DNA of 64,000 nucleotides from Gammaproteobacteria bacterium (GTDB lineage Bacteria > Pseudomonadota > Gammaproteobacteria > Pseudomonadales > Pseudomonadaceae): contig JAAYFI010000027.1 in NCBI GenBank assembly GCA_012728315.1, forward strand, positions 1 through 64,000. The letters are read 5' to 3'. The notes beneath the pieces are model-generated. The model was not told the DNA's origin. It did no database searches and saw only the letters and a list, made by a program, of their open reading frames with translations. How positions within the stretch are numbered: position 1 is the stretch's first letter; each line of letters begins with the position of its first letter. Of the stretch, positions 36,595-48,793 are shown one piece after another. Made by a program: the position numbers and the translations under genes.

Positions 36595-37269
36595 TTACAT
36601 CCAGCCATTTTCCACCATCGATAAAGGCTCACCGTCACCCACAATAAAATGATCCAACACGCGCACATCAACCAAAGCTAAAGCCTCTTTTAAGCGCTCA
36701 GTTAAAATTTTATCTGCCTGACTCGGTTCAGCCACACCACTGGGGTGGTTGTGCGTCAAAATCAGCGCCGCGGCATTATTAGCTAAAGCACGTTTAACCA
36801 CCTGCCGCGGATACACGCTGGCGCCGTCAATGGTGCCGTAAAACAACACCTCAAAAGCAAGCACACGATGTTTAGTGTCCAAAAACAAACACGCAAAAAC
36901 CTCGTGCAGCTCATGGCGTAATTTAGCCTTTAGGAAATCACGTACTGCTTGCGGGCTTTCGAGCGCCGACTCCCGCTGGATACTGGCGGCCAAATGCCGG
37001 CGGCCCATTTCCAGCACCGCCTGTAATTGCGAGTATTTAGCCGGACCTAAACCCAAATGACTGGTAAAACTGGCTTGATCAGCCTCTAACAACTGACGCA
37101 AACCACCAAAAGCACTTAATAAATCACGCGCTAAATCAACAGCATTACGCCCCTGCACACCTGTGCGTAAAAATATGGCTAAAAGTTCAGCGTCAGATAA
37201 AGCCCCAGCGCCGTACTCTAATAAACGCTCTCGCGGTCTTTCGCTGACGGGCCAACTTTGCATACCCAT
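36595..37269 (-). CDS. radC: RadC family JAB-domain protein
   Basis: This 224-residue protein has an N-terminal helix-hairpin-helix-like region ([20 protein letters not shown]) and a C-terminal JAB/MPN metalloprotein domain with the HNHPSG motif near residue 172 and conserved acidic residue. Despite the name, a role in DNA repair was withdrawn, and the activity is unknown. The start at 37269 (MGMQSWPV) has AAGGAGTTCGTCT upstream. It is divergent from coaBC, the conserved layout in pseudomonads. Confidence 0.93.
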   Translation of the reverse strand: MGMQSWPVSERPRERLLEYGAGALSDAELLAIFLRTGVQGRNAVDLARDLLSAFGGLRQLLEADQASFTSHLGLGPAKYSQLQAVLEMGRRHLAASIQRESALESPQAVRDFLKAKLRHELHEVFACLFLDTKHRVLAFEVLFYGTIDGASVYPRQVVKRALANNAAALILTHNHPSGVAEPSQADKILTERLKEALALVDVRVLDHFIVGDGEPLSMVENGWM

Positions 37270-37306
37270 AGACGAACTCCTTATCATCCAATCTCAGTTT
37301 GCAGCG

Positions 37307-37326
37307 AGCAGCGCAGCTGCGCTGCT
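37307..37326. repeat. 20-base perfect palindrome between radC and coaBC
   Basis: AGCAGCGCAGCTGCGCTGCT reads the same on both strands. It lies 38 bases upstream of radC and 117 upstream of coaBC in their divergent promoter region, so it could be a dimeric regulator site or cruciform. No known consensus is recognised. Confidence 0.5.
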
Positions 37327-37442
37327 GTAATCCTTATGGTGCAGCCACTGCCTCTGCAACAGCGGCTATGTTATCTTAGACAAGATTTACAGATTGGCCA
37401 CTTTTTCACCATAAAATACAACTTAAAATAACAGGCAAACCC

Positions 37443-38651
37443 ATGCAAAGGCTGTTTCAAAAACGCATTATTCTTGGCATAGGCGGTGGTATCGCAGCCT
37501 ATAAAAGCGCTGAATTGGTGCGCCGTTTACGCGACTTAGGTGCCGATGTGCATGTGGTCATGACCCGCGGCGCACGCGAATTTATCACGCCACTCACTTT
37601 ACAAGCGCTGTCAGGCAACCCTGTGCATATGGACTTACTCGACCCTAATGCCGAAGCCGCCATGGGGCATATTGAGCTGGCACGCTGGGCCGACTTAGTG
37701 CTGATTGCGCCTTGCACTGCTGATTTAATGTCACGCTTAGTGCAAGGTGCAGCCAATGATCTATTGACCACTTTGGTGCTCGCCACTGACGCGCCAGTGG
37801 CTTTAGCGCCAGCCATGAATCAGGCCATGTGGCGTGATCACGCTACACAAGCCAATGCTGAACTGCTCAGCAAGCGCGGCTTTAAGCTATTGGGCCCTGG
37901 TGCTGGCGTGCAAGCCTGTGGTGATATTGGCTTAGGCCGTATGCTGGAACCTGAGACACTGGCGCAAAGCGCCGCAGACTTATTTACCCAACACAGCCTG
38001 ACTGGCAAACATGTACTCATTACCGCAGGTCCTACCCGCGAAGCCATTGACCCGGTACGCTATATCACCAACCACAGCTCCGGAAAAATGGGGTTTAGTT
38101 TGGCCGAAGCGGCCGCAGAAGCAGGTGCGCGCGTGACCTTAGTCAGCGGGCCTGTGCACTTACCCACACCCGATCGAGTCACGCGGATTGATATCAACAG
38201 CGCCCGCGACATGCTCGCAGCCTGTGAAGCCGCCATGCCCTGCGATATTTTAATTGCTGCAGCCGCAGTGGCAGATTACCGCCCTGAAGTCAGCGCCGAT
38301 CATAAGCTCAAAAAAGACCCCAATAGCGCCGACGGCATGACCCTTCACTTGATTCGCAACCCGGATGTCTTAGCAACTCTAGCGCAGCGTGCGGACCGTC
38401 CATTTAGTGTGGGTTTTGCCGCAGAAACACATAATCTACTGGCCTATGCTGCGGGCAAACTACGCGATAAAAACCTCGACCTCATTGTTGCTAATGATGT
38501 CGCCAATACCGACATCGGTTTTAACAGTGACAATAACGCCATCACTGTCATTGACCGCCAGCAACAACAAACATCTTTTCCGCAAACCAGTAAAAGCAAA
38601 ATCGCTCGACAACTGATCGATTTTATTGCCACTTCTATAAATAAGGTTTAA
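37443..38651 (+). CDS. coaBC: Bifunctional phosphopantothenoylcysteine synthetase/decarboxylase
   Basis: This 402-residue fusion performs two steps of coenzyme A synthesis. The N-terminal flavin-dependent decarboxylase (CoaC, about residues 1-185) has [20 protein letters not shown] and the substrate motif PAMNQAMW. The C-terminal synthetase (CoaB, about 190-400) has [18 protein letters not shown] and VGFAAET. Length is normal. dut starts two bases after its stop, and algC and argB follow on the same strand, the fixed pseudomonad order. Confidence 0.97.
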   Translation: MQRLFQKRIILGIGGGIAAYKSAELVRRLRDLGADVHVVMTRGAREFITPLTLQALSGNPVHMDLLDPNAEAAMGHIELARWADLVLIAPCTADLMSRLVQGAANDLLTTLVLATDAPVALAPAMNQAMWRDHATQANAELLSKRGFKLLGPGAGVQACGDIGLGRMLEPETLAQSAADLFTQHSLTGKHVLITAGPTREAIDPVRYITNHSSGKMGFSLAEAAAEAGARVTLVSGPVHLPTPDRVTRIDINSARDMLAACEAAMPCDILIAAAAVADYRPEVSADHKLKKDPNSADGMTLHLIRNPDVLATLAQRADRPFSVGFAAETHNLLAYAAGKLRDKNLDLIVANDVANTDIGFNSDNNAITVIDRQQQQTSFPQTSKSKIARQLIDFIATSINKV

Positions 38652-38653
38652 TT

Positions 38654-39109
38654 ATGCGTCGCATTCAAGCTCAAATTCTCGACTCTCGCCTTGGCACTGA
38701 ATTTCCACTCCCTGAATACGCCACCACTGGCTCAGCGGGTTTAGATTTACGCGCCATGATCACGGAGAGCATTCAACTTGAGCCCGGACAAACACTACTG
38801 ATTCCTACAGGCTTAGCCATTTATATTGAAGACCGCACCCTTGCTGCAATGATTTTACCGCGCTCTGGGCTGGGGCATAAACACGGCATTGTTTTGGGTA
38901 ATTTAGTAGGCTTAATTGATTCCGACTACCAAGGTCAGCTGCAAATTTCCTGCTGGAATCGCGGCGATAGCGTCTTCACTATTGAGCCGGGTGACCGCAT
39001 TGCTCAACTGGTATTAGTTCCTGTGATCCAAGCGCAATTGGATATTACCGACACTTTCACCCAAAGTGAGCGCGCTGAGGGTGGTTTTGGCCACACCGGC
39101 AAGCAATAA
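38654..39109 (+). CDS. dut: dUTP diphosphatase
   Basis: This 151-residue trimeric dUTPase keeps uracil out of DNA and supplies dUMP for thymidylate. The five family motifs can be followed: [49 protein letters not shown] and the C-terminal arm AEGGFGHTG. It follows coaBC by two bases and precedes algC by 41 bases. Confidence 0.98.
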   Translation: MRRIQAQILDSRLGTEFPLPEYATTGSAGLDLRAMITESIQLEPGQTLLIPTGLAIYIEDRTLAAMILPRSGLGHKHGIVLGNLVGLIDSDYQGQLQISCWNRGDSVFTIEPGDRIAQLVLVPVIQAQLDITDTFTQSERAEGGFGHTGKQ

Positions 39110-39150
39110 AAAGTATATATTCTGTAGGACAACCGGGCGCAGGAGGCTTT

Positions 39151-42671
<3,521 letters not shown>

Positions 42672-42701
42672 TGCGCTAAGCCAAAAGAGACACCCGCAAC
42701 T

Positions 42702-42732
42702 GATACGCCCGCACTTAACATGCGGGCGTATC
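42702..42732. terminator. Bidirectional terminator between argB and kamA-like gene
   Basis: Perfect 12-base arms GATACGCCCGCA/TGCGGGCGTATC with a seven-base loop lie in a 64-base convergent gap. ATCTTATT follows on the plus strand. Confidence 0.8.
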
Positions 42733-42735
42733 ATC

Positions 42736-44106
42736 TTATTCAGCGCTAGCGCTGCTAATCATCGCGTTGTACTCATCGGTAAAGAAGAACTTCTCTTCAC
42801 CAAATGCAGGGACTAAATCATCAAACCAAGTCGCTGTTTCATCGTATTTCGCAAAAAACGTTTTTTGTACCCAATCAGGATTACGACCCTGAATAAAGCG
42901 CAGGACAAAGACCTTCTCACCGTTGAACTCCATCACACTCTGAATCTCAACTTTACCTGGACCTGCACTCATTGAAGGCCCGCGTGCAGTACGGCCAAGG
43001 CCAGAGACCTGCTGCATGGCTTCACGGTAAATCTCATAAGCACGCACCAAAGGCACCTCAAAGTAGCGCTTAGCGCCAGTGTCACGCTCAACAAACATAT
43101 AGTAAGGAATCAAACCAAGGCGAACTTGCGTGCGCCACATGCGCACCCAGACATCCGCATCATCATTGATATGCTGCACTAAGGGTGCTTGCGTGCGAAT
43201 CACCGCACCGGTGGCACGAATCCGACGAATGGCTTCACGCACAATCGGCGTTTCCATCTCACGCCAATGGTTAAAGTGCGCCATAATCGCCACATGTTTG
43301 CCAGCTTTAACCAGTTTGCTAAACAGCTTAAGCAGACCTGCAGCGTCATCATCGGTGACAAAACGCTGCGGCCAGAACGTCAACGCCTTAGTACCGATAC
43401 GCACGGTTTGCACGTGTTCCAACTCAGGCTTTAATAAAGGCTCAAGATAACTTTCCACATGGCGAGTTTTCATCACCATAGGATCACCACCGGTAATCAA
43501 CAGGTCGGTGATATTTTTATCTTGGGCTAAATAGCGGTGTAAAGACTCCGCTTCATTACTGGCAAAGCGCAACTCTTTATCGCCGACAAACTGTGCCCAA
43601 CGAAAGCAAAACGTACAGTAACTGTGGCACACCTGACCTTGACTCGGGAAAAACAGCACTGTCTCGCGGTATTTATGCTGCATTCCATCTAAAGGTTTTC
43701 CATCCAACATGGGCACGTTCATTTCTTGCTGGCCAGCGGGGTGCGGATTTAAGCGTGCTTGAATCTCACGGGCCAGCTGAAGAATCTCAGCACGCGGTAA
43801 GTCGTCGCGTAAGGCTTGCGCCATCAGATCATAGTCGGCGGGGTCTAACATCCCACGTTGCGGGAAGGTCAGTTGGAAGATTGGATCATTGGGCACATTA
43901 TCCCAGTCGATCAATTCATCAATCACGTATTGGTTAACGCGAAACGGTAGCACACTGGCTACCACACGCATTTCAAAACGCTGCTCTTCGGACAATTTTT
44001 GCAGCGGCTCAATTTTATCAAACTGTCGGTCGGTATAGACCTGAAAGCGTGTATTTTCTGTAAAACCCTCATCACTTAGAGGCATTATTTTTATTGATTG
44101 AGTCAT
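42736..44106 (-). CDS. Radical SAM protein of the lysine 2,3-aminomutase (KamA) superfamily
   Basis: This 456-residue protein is clearly longer than EpmB (about 340). The cluster motif CHSYCTFC (Cys160, 164, 167) differs from the CSMYCRHC of true lysine 2,3-aminomutase, though spacing is kept. The PLP lysine is probably Lys385 in SAGPGKVEI. Of the two Asp that bind the substrate amino group in the clostridial enzyme, one has a counterpart (Asp315 in HINDD). The other, before the PLP-lysine loop, appears to be replaced. The substrate is therefore uncertain. It stands alone, with no acetyltransferase partner (ablB) beside it. Confidence 0.8.
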   Translation of the reverse strand: MTQSIKIMPLSDEGFTENTRFQVYTDRQFDKIEPLQKLSEEQRFEMRVVASVLPFRVNQYVIDELIDWDNVPNDPIFQLTFPQRGMLDPADYDLMAQALRDDLPRAEILQLAREIQARLNPHPAGQQEMNVPMLDGKPLDGMQHKYRETVLFFPSQGQVCHSYCTFCFRWAQFVGDKELRFASNEAESLHRYLAQDKNITDLLITGGDPMVMKTRHVESYLEPLLKPELEHVQTVRIGTKALTFWPQRFVTDDDAAGLLKLFSKLVKAGKHVAIMAHFNHWREMETPIVREAIRRIRATGAVIRTQAPLVQHINDDADVWVRMWRTQVRLGLIPYYMFVERDTGAKRYFEVPLVRAYEIYREAMQQVSGLGRTARGPSMSAGPGKVEIQSVMEFNGEKVFVLRFIQGRNPDWVQKTFFAKYDETATWFDDLVPAFGEEKFFFTDEYNAMISSASAE

Positions 44107-44384
44107 GGCTACTCTCCACTCTACGCAGACTCAGAGGGCACTCAAGTTATAAAACTGAACCCAGAGCCCACTTATTGGGGCATCCCCGAAGGGAAAAAAG
44201 ATAGCTACATATAAGTAGCAAAAGCTGCGACTAAGCACGCTAAGGCGCAACATAATCGCCATAAAGGGAGGGAAGAAAAAGCTTCCCAAAGTGTCGGAAA
44301 TAATCCGAAAGGGGGTAACTATCTTGCTAAAAAACAAGCTAAGACTACGGTATTTTCAGCTGTCACTCAATAATTAAATGTCAC
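44107..44384 (-). other. 278-base untranslated gap with several hairpins upstream of kamA-like gene
   Basis: No convincing gene is seen. On either strand there are short stems: GGGG/CCCC around 44177-44187, GCTAC/GTAGC around 44204-44219, GGAAG/CTTCC around 44271-44286 and TCGGA/TCCGA around 44294-44308. A 68-codon open frame here has poor coding character. The segment could be a structured 5' leader of the radical SAM gene. Confidence 0.35.
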
Positions 44385-44978
44385 TTAATTTTTCTGAAGC
44401 AGCTCCATCAAGCGCACTTTATCCCGTTCAAAAGCACGCTCAACCTCTTGCTTACTTTGCAAATAGCGCGAAATTTGTTTCTGTAAACGTTGCTGATCAA
44501 TGGTCGCATCGTCTATTTGTTTGAGTAACTGCGGTGCCACTGCACGCCCAGCCCGCTCTTGACTGGCGGCCTGGCTTTGTAAATCAGATTTTAAGCTATC
44601 GACCGACAGTAAATTGCCGCGCGCAATGCTGATTTGCCCATCAATATCGGCAATTTTACGATCACGAGCACGATCAATATCTTCAACCCGCGTGTAGAGC
44701 ATCAACAGCTGCCGATCCAATTTAGCTTGCTCTTTTTCAGCCTGCATGCGTCGATATTCTTCAGGCGTTGGGGCGCGCGGAACCACTCGAATAACACGCC
44801 CCTGCTCACTGAGCACTTCATAGCCGTTACCGATTAAATGCGGCGGCACGCCTTGGCGACTAATAACAGTGATGCCACGCTCATCAGCGTATCGATAGTA
44901 CTCCACTGCATAGGACACACTACTGGCCAATGAAGCCAGTGCGCATAAAGAATAGACCAAGCCGCGTAACCGCATCAC
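44385..44978 (-). CDS. Exported coiled-coil protein (DUF4124-like N-terminus)
   Basis: This 197-residue protein has a signal peptide (LRGLVYSLCALASLASSVSYA), then a short DUF4124-type beta segment (EYYRYADERGITVISRQGVP). It continues as a long charged helix-rich part (about residues 75-197) with heptad character, likely coiled coil. The gene occurs at this place, before pyrE, in other pseudomonads. The function is unknown. It is on the same strand as pyrE, 36 bases downstream. Confidence 0.8.
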   Translation of the reverse strand: MMRLRGLVYSLCALASLASSVSYAVEYYRYADERGITVISRQGVPPHLIGNGYEVLSEQGRVIRVVPRAPTPEEYRRMQAEKEQAKLDRQLLMLYTRVEDIDRARDRKIADIDGQISIARGNLLSVDSLKSDLQSQAASQERAGRAVAPQLLKQIDDATIDQQRLQKQISRYLQSKQEVERAFERDKVRLMELLQKN

Positions 44979-45014
44979 GAATCTCCTTGAAGATACCGAT
45001 AGCTATTTTTAATA

Positions 45015-45659
45015 CTATTCGATGCCATAATCCTCGCGATAACGCTCTACCGCTGGCAAATAGCGTTTGAGTTCAGCACTTTGCGCTAAATATTCTAACA
45101 CTTGCTGCAAAGAAACAATGCTTATTACTGGCATATTAAAATCACGCTCAACTTCTTGAATAGCCGATAGCGCACCTGTACCACGCTCTTGGCGATCTAA
45201 TGCAATAAGTACCCCTGCGGCCTGAGCGCCTTGCGCTTGAATAATTTGCATCACTTCACGAATTGCCGTACCTGCAGTAATCACATCATCCACAATCACG
45301 ACCTTGCCCGCTAAAGGTGCGCCGACTAAAGTGCCGCCCTCACCGTGATCTTTAGCCTCTTTGCGATTAAAGCACCACGGCACATCACGCTGATGATGCT
45401 CAGCTAACGCCACCGCCGTGGTCGCTGCCAAAGGAATCCCCTTATAGGCAGGACCAAATACCACATCGTAAGACAAACCACTGTCCATCAGCGCCTGCGC
45501 ATAAAAACGCCCTAATTTCGCCAGTGCTAAACCGGAGTCAAACAGCCCTGCATTAAAAAAATAAGGACTTATCCGTCCTGACTTCAGGGTAAACTCACCA
45601 AAGCGCAAGACACCGCGCTCAAGTGCGAACTGAATAAACTCTCGTTGATATGCTTGCAT
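45015..45659 (-). CDS. pyrE: Orotate phosphoribosyltransferase
   Basis: This 214-residue enzyme joins orotate to PRPP in UMP synthesis. The PRPP motif [16 protein letters not shown] is near residue 120, and the start [20 protein letters not shown] is typical of the gammaproteobacterial PyrE. The flexible-loop lysines are in [13 protein letters not shown]. It is divergent from crc with an 81-base gap, the gene pair that marks this locus in Pseudomonas. Confidence 0.97.
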   Translation of the reverse strand: MQAYQREFIQFALERGVLRFGEFTLKSGRISPYFFNAGLFDSGLALAKLGRFYAQALMDSGLSYDVVFGPAYKGIPLAATTAVALAEHHQRDVPWCFNRKEAKDHGEGGTLVGAPLAGKVVIVDDVITAGTAIREVMQIIQAQGAQAAGVLIALDRQERGTGALSAIQEVERDFNMPVISIVSLQQVLEYLAQSAELKRYLPAVERYREDYGIE

Positions 45660-45740
45660 AAAAGGTCCTTATAACGTTGGGTTTAGCCAATTTAAAGTAC
45701 ATTCGGTATCATACACACACTTTTTTTTTAAGGGCTATCC

Positions 45741-46520
45741 ATGCGTGTTATTAGTATAAATGTGAACGGTATTCACAATGCTATTGAACAAGGGTTATTT
45801 GACTGGCTGCATACGCAAAATGCGGATGTCATTTGTCTGCAGGATACGCGTGCCAGTGTGTATGAAATGGAAGCGCCCGAAACACAGTTGCACGGTTATT
45901 TTTGCTACGCCTGCGATGCCGAGCAGCCCGCGCAAGGCGGTGTTGCCATTTATACCCGTCTGCAACCTAAAGCCATTATAACCAGTTTAGGCTTTGAAGC
46001 AGCTGATCGTTATGGGCGTTATATTCAAGCGGATTTCGATAAAGTCAGCATTGCCAGCGTGCTCATGCCTTCTGGGTATCAAGGCGATGAAGAACTGAAC
46101 CATAAATTTAAATTTATGGATGACTTTGCCCGTTATCTGGATAAACAACGCCGTAAACGTCGCGACTATATTTATTGTGCATCTTTGTTTATTGCTCACA
46201 ATAAAATCGATGTAAAGCACTGGCGTGACTGCCAGCAAGAAATCGGCTTTTTATCACCCGAACGGGCTTGGATGGACGAAATTATTGGCACCATGGGTTT
46301 TATTGATGCCTTGCGTGAAGTCAATCGCGAGGGCGAGCTGTACAGCTGGTGGGCTGACAGCGAGCAAGCAGAGCTACTCAATCTTGGCTGGCGCTTTGAT
46401 TATCAACTGCTCACTCAAGGTATGCGCCGCACTGTACGCAGCGCTAAACTCTCGAGACAACCGCGTTTTTCGCAGCATGCGCCATTTAGTGTGGACTACG
46501 ACTGGGTCTTAACGGTCTAA
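45741..46520 (+). CDS. crc: Catabolite repression control protein Crc
   Basis: This 259-residue member of the exonuclease III/EEP fold opens MRVISINVNGIHNAIEQGLFDWL. In Pseudomonas Crc has lost nuclease activity and acts with Hfq to block translation of catabolic mRNAs carrying CA-rich motifs. The last motif, FSVDYDWVLTV, has Val-Asp-Tyr-Asp where active enzymes have S-D-H, which fits a non-catalytic Crc. The position beside pyrE is diagnostic. An AAGGGC ribosome site follows a run of ten T. Confidence 0.93.
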   Translation: MRVISINVNGIHNAIEQGLFDWLHTQNADVICLQDTRASVYEMEAPETQLHGYFCYACDAEQPAQGGVAIYTRLQPKAIITSLGFEAADRYGRYIQADFDKVSIASVLMPSGYQGDEELNHKFKFMDDFARYLDKQRRKRRDYIYCASLFIAHNKIDVKHWRDCQQEIGFLSPERAWMDEIIGTMGFIDALREVNREGELYSWWADSEQAELLNLGWRFDYQLLTQGMRRTVRSAKLSRQPRFSQHAPFSVDYDWVLTV

Positions 46521-46525
46521 GTACA

Positions 46526-46566
46526 GGCTGAATAACACAAGCTTGGCCCGTTTGCGTTATTCAGCC
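46526..46566. terminator. Terminator between crc and DUF4870 gene
   Basis: Eleven-base arms GGCTGAATAAC/GTTATTCAGCC with a 19-base loop lie between two convergent genes (46520 and 46581). Confidence 0.6.
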
Positions 46567-46580
46567 CCTTACACTTGGCT

Positions 46581-46952
46581 TTATTTAATAAAGCGAATGG
46601 TCAATGGATAACGATAAGCTACACCATCATTGGCTTTAACACCGGCAATAATGGTGAAAATCAACCAAACCAACCCCAGCACCGGCAATAACAAAACACC
46701 AATCACGGCAAAAATCAGCATCACGCACACCACAGCAGCAATCGCTACCGTAATCTGAAAATTAACCGCTTCTTTACCGTTGTACTCAACAAAAGAGCCA
46801 AGATCTTTCTTTAATTGCCAAACCAATAACGGACCAATAATACTGCCAAAAGGTATTAAAAAAGCTGCAAAAGCCGCTAAATGGATCAACATTGCCCACT
46901 GCTTAGCCTCGCTACTGGGCCCTTCTGGAGAAACAGGTGTTAGCTCATCCAT
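46581..46952 (-). CDS. DUF4870 membrane protein
   Basis: This protein of about 123 residues has three hydrophobic segments and the DUF4870 pattern KQWAMLIHLAAFAAFLIPFG, then SFVEYNGKEAVNFQIT. The family (also called Tic20-like) is widespread with unknown role. A second ATG at 46952 (MDELTP) has GGAGAGTGATA before it and is my choice over 46958. It sits between crc and rph, as PA5333 does in P. aeruginosa. Confidence 0.85.
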   Translation of the reverse strand: MDELTPVSPEGPSSEAKQWAMLIHLAAFAAFLIPFGSIIGPLLVWQLKKDLGSFVEYNGKEAVNFQITVAIAAVVCVMLIFAVIGVLLLPVLGLVWLIFTIIAGVKANDGVAYRYPLTIRFIK

Positions 46953-46981
46953 TATCACTCTCCTCAGGCTCTGGTTAAGCC

Positions 46982-47707
46982 TTATTCGCTCTGCAAAGCC
47001 GCCTGCTGTAAGGCAAAAAGTTCACGCACACCTTTTTCAGCTAAACCCAGCATCGCATTCAGTTGCTCAGAACCAAATGGCGCACCTTCAGCGGTGCCCT
47101 GCACTTCGATAAAACCACCGGCATCTGTCATCACCACATTCAAGTCGGTTTCAGCGGTTGAATCTTCTGGGTAATCCAAATCTAGCACAGGCTTACCTTG
47201 ATACATACCAACAGATACCGCGGCAATCATTTGCTTTAACGGTGATCCGTTTTTCAGCATTTTGCGCTCGTCCATCACCGCCAACGCATCAACCAGTGCC
47301 ACCATTGCGCCGGTAATCGCTGCGGTGCGTGTGCCGCCATCGGCTTGGATCACATCGCAGTCAACATACAAGGTGTTTTCACCCAGTTTCGTCATATCTA
47401 AAGCGGCACGCAAAGAGCGGCCAATCAAACGCTGGATCTCTAAAGTACGCCCACCTTGCTTACCACTGCTGGCTTCACGGCGCGTACGGCTACCGGTGGC
47501 ACGCGGCAACATGCCGTATTCTGCCGTTAACCAACCTTGGCCTTGGCCTTTTAAGAAGCGTGGCACACCACTTTCTATACTCACGGTACAAATCACTTTA
47601 GTTGCGCCAAATTCAACTAAAACTGAGCCTTCGGCATGGCAAGTAAAGTTACGCGTAATGCGTACTGGTCGCAGTTGATCGAGTTCGCGGCCACTAGGAC
47701 GAGTCAT
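46982..47707 (-). CDS. rph: Ribonuclease PH
   Basis: This 241-residue phosphorolytic 3' exoribonuclease trims tRNA and other RNAs. The family start [20 protein letters not shown] is at 47707, with ACAGGAATATTCA upstream. The open frame extends 50 codons further, overlapping the yicC start, but those codons look non-coding. Phosphate-site arginines in GSRTRREAS and the [19 protein letters not shown] motif are intact. It diverges from yicC, the common rph/yicC layout. Confidence 0.97.
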   Translation of the reverse strand: MTRPSGRELDQLRPVRITRNFTCHAEGSVLVEFGATKVICTVSIESGVPRFLKGQGQGWLTAEYGMLPRATGSRTRREASSGKQGGRTLEIQRLIGRSLRAALDMTKLGENTLYVDCDVIQADGGTRTAAITGAMVALVDALAVMDERKMLKNGSPLKQMIAAVSVGMYQGKPVLDLDYPEDSTAETDLNVVMTDAGGFIEVQGTAEGAPFGSEQLNAMLGLAEKGVRELFALQQAALQSE

Positions 47708-47843
47708 TGAATATTCCTGTCTATTAAATATGAATAAAGCATTATAGGGATAGAAGCCCTCAACTTCAGTATTGTAAACACAACCTATCGAAATATTCGC
47801 TACAATTAGCGCATTATATTCCCCCTCATTTTGGAGATTCCTT

Positions 47844-48707
47844 ATGGTGCACAGCATGACGGCGTTCGCCCGCGTCGAACAAAACGGTGTTTATGGCACG
47901 CTGAGCTGGGAATTACGTTCGGTTAACCATCGCTATTTAGAGCCGCATTTGCGCCTGCCCGAAGCCCTGCGTGAAGTAGAAAGCTCAGTACGTGAAGCCC
48001 TGCGTAATGGTTTGTCGCGCGGCAAAGTTGAGTGCACCTTACGGCTGACAGAGTTATCCAACGAATCAGCTTTACAGGTTGATCACGCTCGCGCTCAACA
48101 GCTGATTCAAGCCGCAGAACAGATTGCCCAACAGATTAAACAGCCCGCCGCACTCAATCCTCTCGAGGTTTTAGCTTGGCCTGGCGTACTCAGCAGCCAA
48201 TCCGTTGATAGCCAAGCGCTCAACAGCGCCGCGATCGAATTGTTTAGCCAAGCGCTCTTGCAACTGAAAGAAAGCCGTGCTCGCGAAGGTGCGGACTTAG
48301 CCCGTCTGATCAGTGAGCGCTTAGATGCCATTCAAAACGAAGTGCTTGTGCTACGCGAGATGGTACCGCAAATGCTGGAGTTACAACGCCAGAAGATCCT
48401 GGCTCGCTGCCAAGAAATGCAGGTGGAAATTGATCCACAACGTCTTGAACAAGAATTGGTATTACTGGCACAAAAAAGCGATGTCGCCGAAGAACTCGAC
48501 CGCCTCAGCACACACATCAGCGAAGTACACCGCGTCCTGAAAAGCGCCGGCGCCATTGGTCGTCGTTTAGATTTTCTGATGCAAGAACTCAACCGTGAAG
48601 CCAACACCCTAGGCTCAAAAGCCATCGACCCACGCTCGACGCAAGCAGCGGTCAATATTAAGGTTTTAATTGAGCAAATGAGGGAGCAGGTGCAAAACAT
48701 CGAGTGA
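47844..48707 (+). CDS. YicC family endoribonuclease
   Basis: This 287-residue protein has the YicC N-terminal motif [13 protein letters not shown] and [20 protein letters not shown]. The C-terminal DUF1732 region carries [20 protein letters not shown] and ends in [18 protein letters not shown]. YicC proteins have been shown to be endoribonucleases acting on small RNAs in E. coli. A TTGGAGATT ribosome site precedes the ATG. In P. aeruginosa gmk follows directly, but here 9.5 kb of other genes intervene. Confidence 0.94.
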   Translation: MVHSMTAFARVEQNGVYGTLSWELRSVNHRYLEPHLRLPEALREVESSVREALRNGLSRGKVECTLRLTELSNESALQVDHARAQQLIQAAEQIAQQIKQPAALNPLEVLAWPGVLSSQSVDSQALNSAAIELFSQALLQLKESRAREGADLARLISERLDAIQNEVLVLREMVPQMLELQRQKILARCQEMQVEIDPQRLEQELVLLAQKSDVAEELDRLSTHISEVHRVLKSAGAIGRRLDFLMQELNREANTLGSKAIDPRSTQAAVNIKVLIEQMREQVQNIE

Positions 48708-48735
48708 TGGTTTAGTACTGCTGAGCGATGTGATT

Positions 48736-48760
48736 AAGCCCTGAAAGTTCAGGGCTTTTT
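48736..48760. terminator. Intrinsic terminator after yicC
   Basis: AAGCCCTGAA-AG-TTCAGGGCTT followed by TTT is a nearly perfect 10-base stem with tight loop and T-run, 28 bases beyond the yicC stop and before the convergent helicase gene. Confidence 0.88.
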
Positions 48761-48793
48761 ATTAAATTCTCAATCAATTACGCGATAACATTA

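Noticed and set aside
44131-44337. 68-codon open frame on the minus strand in the radical SAM leader
   Set aside because: No ribosome site, odd composition (runs of Phe and Ser) and it coincides with the hairpins, so it is more likely untranslated leader.
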